Assembly (NCBI GenBank): GCA_015680685.1
Contig: MNCI01007749.1
Span: 66,810 to 130,809 of the forward strand
Length of the DNA stretch: 64,000 nt
Source: Gnetum montanum
Lineage: Eukaryota; Streptophyta; Gnetopsida; Gnetales; Gnetaceae
Direction: 5' to 3'
A program made the position numbers and the translations under genes. Below, in pieces: positions 60,607-64,000 of this stretch. The first letter of the stretch is position 1, and every line of letters begins with the position of its first letter. The notes under the pieces are model-generated. The model worked only from the letters and a program-made list of their open reading frames with translations, searched no databases and was not told where the DNA came from.

Positions 60607-60918
60607 ATGGAGTTTGGGAGAGCAATGAGAAAGCCTTTTATTCCATATGTGATGGGATGTTGCCCTGAACATGTGTTAAAGGCTTACCTAAAAGCTAGAT
60701 CATGTGGATCTCCAAAAGAGTGCCCTTTCATGGCTTGGTTATCCGATGAATTTTTTTTCCTCACAAGAGGTTTAGAGATAGAGTCGAATGTTTGGGGGCA
60801 ATATCAAGATTTCACCAAAGAAGAGGATAAGGGAGAAGAGCAACCAACGAATGAGAAGTCATGGGAAGAGGCCTTTGTCTCCCAAGAGAAACATGAAGGA
60901 CCCAATGAGGAAAGATAG
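60607..60918 (+). CDS. Extra ORF between integrase and polypurine tract, unknown function
   Basis: 103 codons starting MEFGRAMRKPFIPYVMG. The N-terminal half is basic and Cys-containing (CCPEHVLKAYLKARSC), with DEFFFLTRGLEIESN in the middle, and the C-terminal 40 residues are strongly acidic and Gln/Glu-rich. I recognise no family, signal peptide or membrane segment. In-frame sequence after the stop (VPVDLVECSTKP-like, then ITLEISYEIVREM) suggests the protein was once longer. A TATA box lies 84 bases upstream. It could be an accessory gene of this gypsy family or captured host sequence. Confidence 0.45.
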   Translation: MEFGRAMRKPFIPYVMGCCPEHVLKAYLKARSCGSPKECPFMAWLSDEFFFLTRGLEIESNVWGQYQDFTKEEDKGEEQPTNEKSWEEAFVSQEKHEGPNEER

Positions 60919-61259
60919 AAGAGTGTTGAAGAAAACATTCCAGTAGATCTTGTTGAGTGCTCCACCAAGCCATAGAACAATAGAATAGCCTTCATCACAT
61001 TAGAAATTTCTTATGAAATAGTTAGAGAGATGAGGATTCCTACTAGGGTAACCCTCACAATTTAGTTTTCATCCCAAGAATAGTCCATGAAGGACTTGAT
61101 AATGTACAGTTTGTTGTTTTTCTTAGGAATGGTGTTTTTGAAATATCAAACCTTATGTTTCATGAGAGTTTTCCTCCAAAAAGATTTGTATGTTCAATAA
61201 AAGTTTAAGTACAGTTCAATTTTAAAGGGCTTGCATATTTTATTTCTTTAAGCCTTGTT

Positions 61260-61273
61260 AAAGGGGGCAGAAA
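61260..61273 (+). promoter_or_regulatory. Polypurine tract
   Basis: AAAGGGGGCAGAAA immediately before the LTR start TGTTGGC; the plus-strand primer for reverse transcription. It fixes strand and LTR edge. Confidence 0.88.
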
Positions 61274-61743
61274 TGTTGGCACATTTGGCCATTTCATGGA
61301 GCAAGTTGGCAGGATTAAATTGGTTAAGATTTTTTGGAGAAGTGGCAAAAATTTCAGTTTGAAAGGAAAATTATAAGTTAACAATAGCATTCTTTCAATT
61401 TAAGGAAGAAATATATAGGAGCACCATTCCTATAGTAAGCTTATGAATCTTTGAGCAATGCATTTTACAAGGCAACAATATAGATATATAAATATATTAT
61501 GATACACTGGGCTTTACAAAACCAAATTCTAGCAAGATTATGGAGGAAGTCCAATTTTTATATGTATCATTTATATGATATGAATATGTAGCAAATCAAA
61601 GAGCATCTCAAGTAAAATTGGTTTTGTATCCATTTTATTTCAGGAAAGCATATCTCTGCAGCAACATAAATTCAACAGTCCAATGGTGCATGGTAAAATT
61701 ATTTCTACACTGATTAAATAGGAACATTACAATTCATATTTTT

Positions 61744-61971
61744 GAATGGCAGAATGTGGTCAATGTTAATCTTTCCTTCAATAATTTTGATGGGAACCAG
61801 TCAAAATCCTTAGGCAACAAGCTTACATAGTTGTAGAACATGGGTCTTTCTCATAACAAGATTACGTGACCTATTCCAGAGTCTTTGTTCAACCTTACTT
61901 TTCTTTAGGTTTTAAGTTTATCATTTAACAACTTTGAAGGCAATGTCAACTATTCTGAAGGCTCTCTTTGA
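61744..61971 (+). pseudogene. Leucine-rich repeat gene fragment in LTR U3
   Basis: One frame reads VVNVNLSFNNFDGN, then MGLSHNKIT.PIPESLFNLT and LSLSFNNFEGNV. These are two to three plant-type 24-residue LRR units (LxLSxNxxxGxIPxxL), as in receptor-like kinases and proteins. Five in-frame stops (TAG, TAG, TGA, TAG and the final TGA); the TGA in IT.PIPES replaces the expected Gly. A short fragment with no kinase or signal part. Confidence 0.8.
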
Positions 61972-62156
61972 AGATTGAAAAATTAATCATTCATGCACAA
62001 ATCCTGTGTGATTGCAAGCAAATAGAACATGAATGAAAGTAATCTGATTGGGTTGAATCCCTAATTTTCTGAAGCGTCCAAAAAGTTATAGAGCTTCTAG
62101 TCCATTCCCAATCATAGCGTTCCAGACAATCAGATTTTTACCAAGGCAATAGGAGT

Positions 62157-62270
62157 GACAAAATCACCAGCCGCGCGGTGCTTATCATGGCATAACTAGG
62201 CACTGGGAAAACTGCCATTTCCATGGGCATGGCCAAGTCCCTAGGCGATGAAACCTCCTTTGCCATGAAT
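62157..62270 (+). pseudogene. RuvB-like 2 (AAA+ ATPase) Walker A fragment in LTR U3
   Basis: The frame DKITSRAVLI..LGTGKT, then AISMGMAKSLGDETSFAM, matches the exon around the Walker A motif of eukaryotic RuvB-like 2 (family pattern GKIAGRAVLIAG, PGTGKTAIAMGMAKSLG). One stop (TAA) lies just before LGTGKT. Similarity covers about 38 codons and ends on both sides, so it is an exon-sized scrap. Confidence 0.85.
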
Positions 62271-62279
62271 GCGTCAGTG

Positions 62280-63200
62280 AGAGATGAGAAAAATTGAAAC
62301 CCTCATCCACACACAAAAACAGAGTCACTTTTTGTTGAAACCCTGGTCTCATTACCAGATTTGCTTGATAATATTAGGGCATCTTCTTCAAATTAAACTA
62401 CCCCCTTCTCCAGCACTGTCGCTGCATCAGCGAGCTCTTATTCTACATGACACTCTGTGATGTGCAGCTAAGGAGTTATTGCATCGTCATCACGCCATCA
62501 AACCCTTCTAGCCTCTACGCTATTTCATGAATTTCATCGACGATGCACGGGAATACATTTTGGTTCTATCTCATTGCTTGAATAGCTTCCTAATGTGCAA
62601 ATTCGAAGGGGCGTAACAAATTTCAGTTATCACCAAATGATTATTGAAATGGTTTTGGTACAGATACCGTTATTAGAACCTCTTCGATTAAAATGCATTC
62701 CAAATGCAGGGATATGTACGAAGTTAGAAAATTGCTTCTAGAGAAGACTTCGTGATGGTGAACCTACAAATAATCTTATCAAAAATAGCAGTAGTGCCCG
62801 ACGCCGACACATTTGTTATTGCCATACCAATCCACTGAATGTGGCAATAGAGACACGAAGGCACAATAAGACAAGTGTACAACCGAATCAGCAGAACCAG
62901 GAGATGTTTTAGCCGATGCTGATAAATCAGACAAATACAAAACCCAATAAAATTTCAATTTCACATGGTCTGGTGGTCAAAATATAATTTTGGAAATTTC
63001 TCACATACAATAATGGTATCAAGCCCTTGTTAAAGACCTATCATTAATTTAATTATCCCAAGTGAATTACTAAGGCTTTATACACAATGGGAAATTAAAA
63101 ATCCTAAAATAAAAATTGAATGAAGCTCTCATAAGATTGATGTCTTGAATTTATTTTTCAAAAATTATTGTATATGTTGTTGCCTATAAAATATTTGTAA
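62280..63200 (+). other. Variable U3 stretch, unidentified
   Basis: No long frame. Mixed composition, with C-rich pieces such as 62400-62520 that differ from the AT-rich LTR ends and may be further captured host sequence. Nothing in it could be named. Confidence 0.4.
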
Positions 63201-63364
63201 TACTTACAAATGTCAATGTTAGCATAAGTTCCTCCTAAGTTTTTGTATAGCTTCCTAACTAGATTCAAGAAATATCTCCTAACTAGTTGGGTAAGTTATA
63301 ACTTCCTTTCTTGGGAGAGAAGTTAGCTAAGATATTTTGAAACATGTAACTACCTTTTGAACCC

Positions 63365-63372
63365 TATAAAAA
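63365..63372 (+). promoter_or_regulatory. TATA box of the long 3' LTR
   Basis: TATAAAAA in ACCCTATAAAAAGGCTTCAG, aligned with 44142-44149 of the sister LTR. Confidence 0.75.
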
Positions 63373-64000
63373 GGCTTCAGGGGTAAGAGGAAAGAGATAT
63401 TGGGAGCTCTCAGGAGAGACACTCTTGGAAGAGAATTTGTAAGAAGACATTGTGAAAGATTGTTTGTAAGATGAATTGCTAAAGATAACTTTTTAGCCTC
63501 CTTATCATAGTCTTGTGCATTATTCTTATTGTTTTTTATTTTTTTTAAAATTATTTAGCTAGTGGTTTAGATAGTATCATGCTTGGCAAGTAATTTTGGG
63601 ATTTTTAGATTGCTCTTATTGTTCTTGTTACATAATAGAAGATTTCTATTAAAATTTTTCTATAGAAGAGCTTGTGTTTAAAAGCCTTAAGAGAATTTTA
63701 GTATTAAATTTTATTATTGTGCAACGTATAAGGAATGCTATTGAGATTGTTGTACGAGAGCCTCTGCTTGTAGTCAAGCCATTGAATGATTCAATAGTCA
63801 AGAGGGTTCAGAAAATCTTTGGTATTTTGATATGACCAAAATAGCTTCTTTTATCTTTAAAGTGAGTCTCTGTGGTATTTCAATCAGAAATTGTCAAGTC
63901 TTTTGAAGGTTCTGTTGAATGCAATTATTGATGTCCATTATCTGGCACAATTGGAGTCTCGTACATGATAGGTTACACAGTAATTTCTTGGTAGCCTAGT

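Larger units (their letters stand above)
58575..64000 (+). mobile_element. 3' half of a third Ty3/gypsy family
   Basis: RNase H tail, integrase, an extra small ORF, polypurine tract and a long 3' LTR that runs past the window end. The 5' half is missing; the break at about 58575 abuts the third Tat-like copy. The family is the same as the inserted long LTR at 41496. Confidence 0.85.
61274..64000 (+). repeat. Long 3' LTR with host-gene cargo (cut by the window end)
   Basis: Starts TGTTGGCACATTTGGCC. The 63206-64000 part aligns with 43977-44770 of the inserted LTR, so about 290 bases should lie beyond the window. The U3 (61350-63200) is unrelated to the sister LTR and contains LRR and RuvB-like fragments. 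Confidence 0.82.

Overview
The window looks like plant nuclear DNA, most likely from a large seed-plant genome such as a gymnosperm. That assignment is inference: it rests on wall-to-wall, mostly old, nested Ty3/gypsy LTR retrotransposons and on one decayed plant glycoside hydrolase gene. I see no intact host gene, no rRNA or tRNA gene and no CRISPR array.

Layout. 0.3-2.5 kb: a glycoside hydrolase family 1 (beta-glucosidase-like) pseudogene, minus strand. 2.5-5.2 kb: nothing recognisable. 5.18-15.15 kb: a complete but dead Athila-like gypsy element on the minus strand, with LTRs at 5188-6065 and 14295-15145 and the 5-bp target duplication CATTC. 15.2-19.2 kb: a decayed gypsy RT fragment and an LTR-like stretch. 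19.2-45.7 kb: a large plus-strand Tat-like element with a second, archaeal-type RNase H. It has two gag-pro modules in tandem (20.4-24.2 and 26.7-30.4 kb), one pol (35.7-39.0 kb), and a right LTR split by another element's 3.5-kb LTR (41.5-45.05 kb). 45.7-47.45 kb: an antisense-gene fragment and the 3' end of a second Athila-like element. 47.45-58.57 kb: a younger-looking Tat-like relative cut off before its RT. 58.57-64 kb: the 3' half of a third gypsy family, whose 3' LTR runs off the window.

The most interesting signal is in the Tat-like family. Between gag-pro and RT it carries a gene on the opposite strand. In the copy at 53.86-58.30 kb I can follow eight exons joined by seven GT-AG introns. 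The reading phase agrees at every junction after allowing for one single-base deletion, and the frame ends at a stop, giving about 1,063 codons. Exon 2 has the architecture of an FCP1/NLI-interacting-factor (HAD-type) domain with its catalytic residues replaced. The same gene, more decayed, is recognisable at 30.8-34.7 kb, and shorter pieces lie at 24.8-26.3 and 45.7-46.4 kb. Arrays of a short motif (core CCGAAATGGCCTTAAACTAG and variants) lie at both ends of this gene and after pol. A palindromic AGCGTATACGCT array lies both in the sense LTR and in the 5' end and first intron of the antisense gene.

Other notable points are host gene fragments (DnaJ, LRR, RuvB-like 2) inside the U3 of two long LTRs of one family, palindromic motif arrays that differ between LTR copies, and long frames kept without indels but broken mainly by TAG codons, which suggests cytosine-deamination decay.
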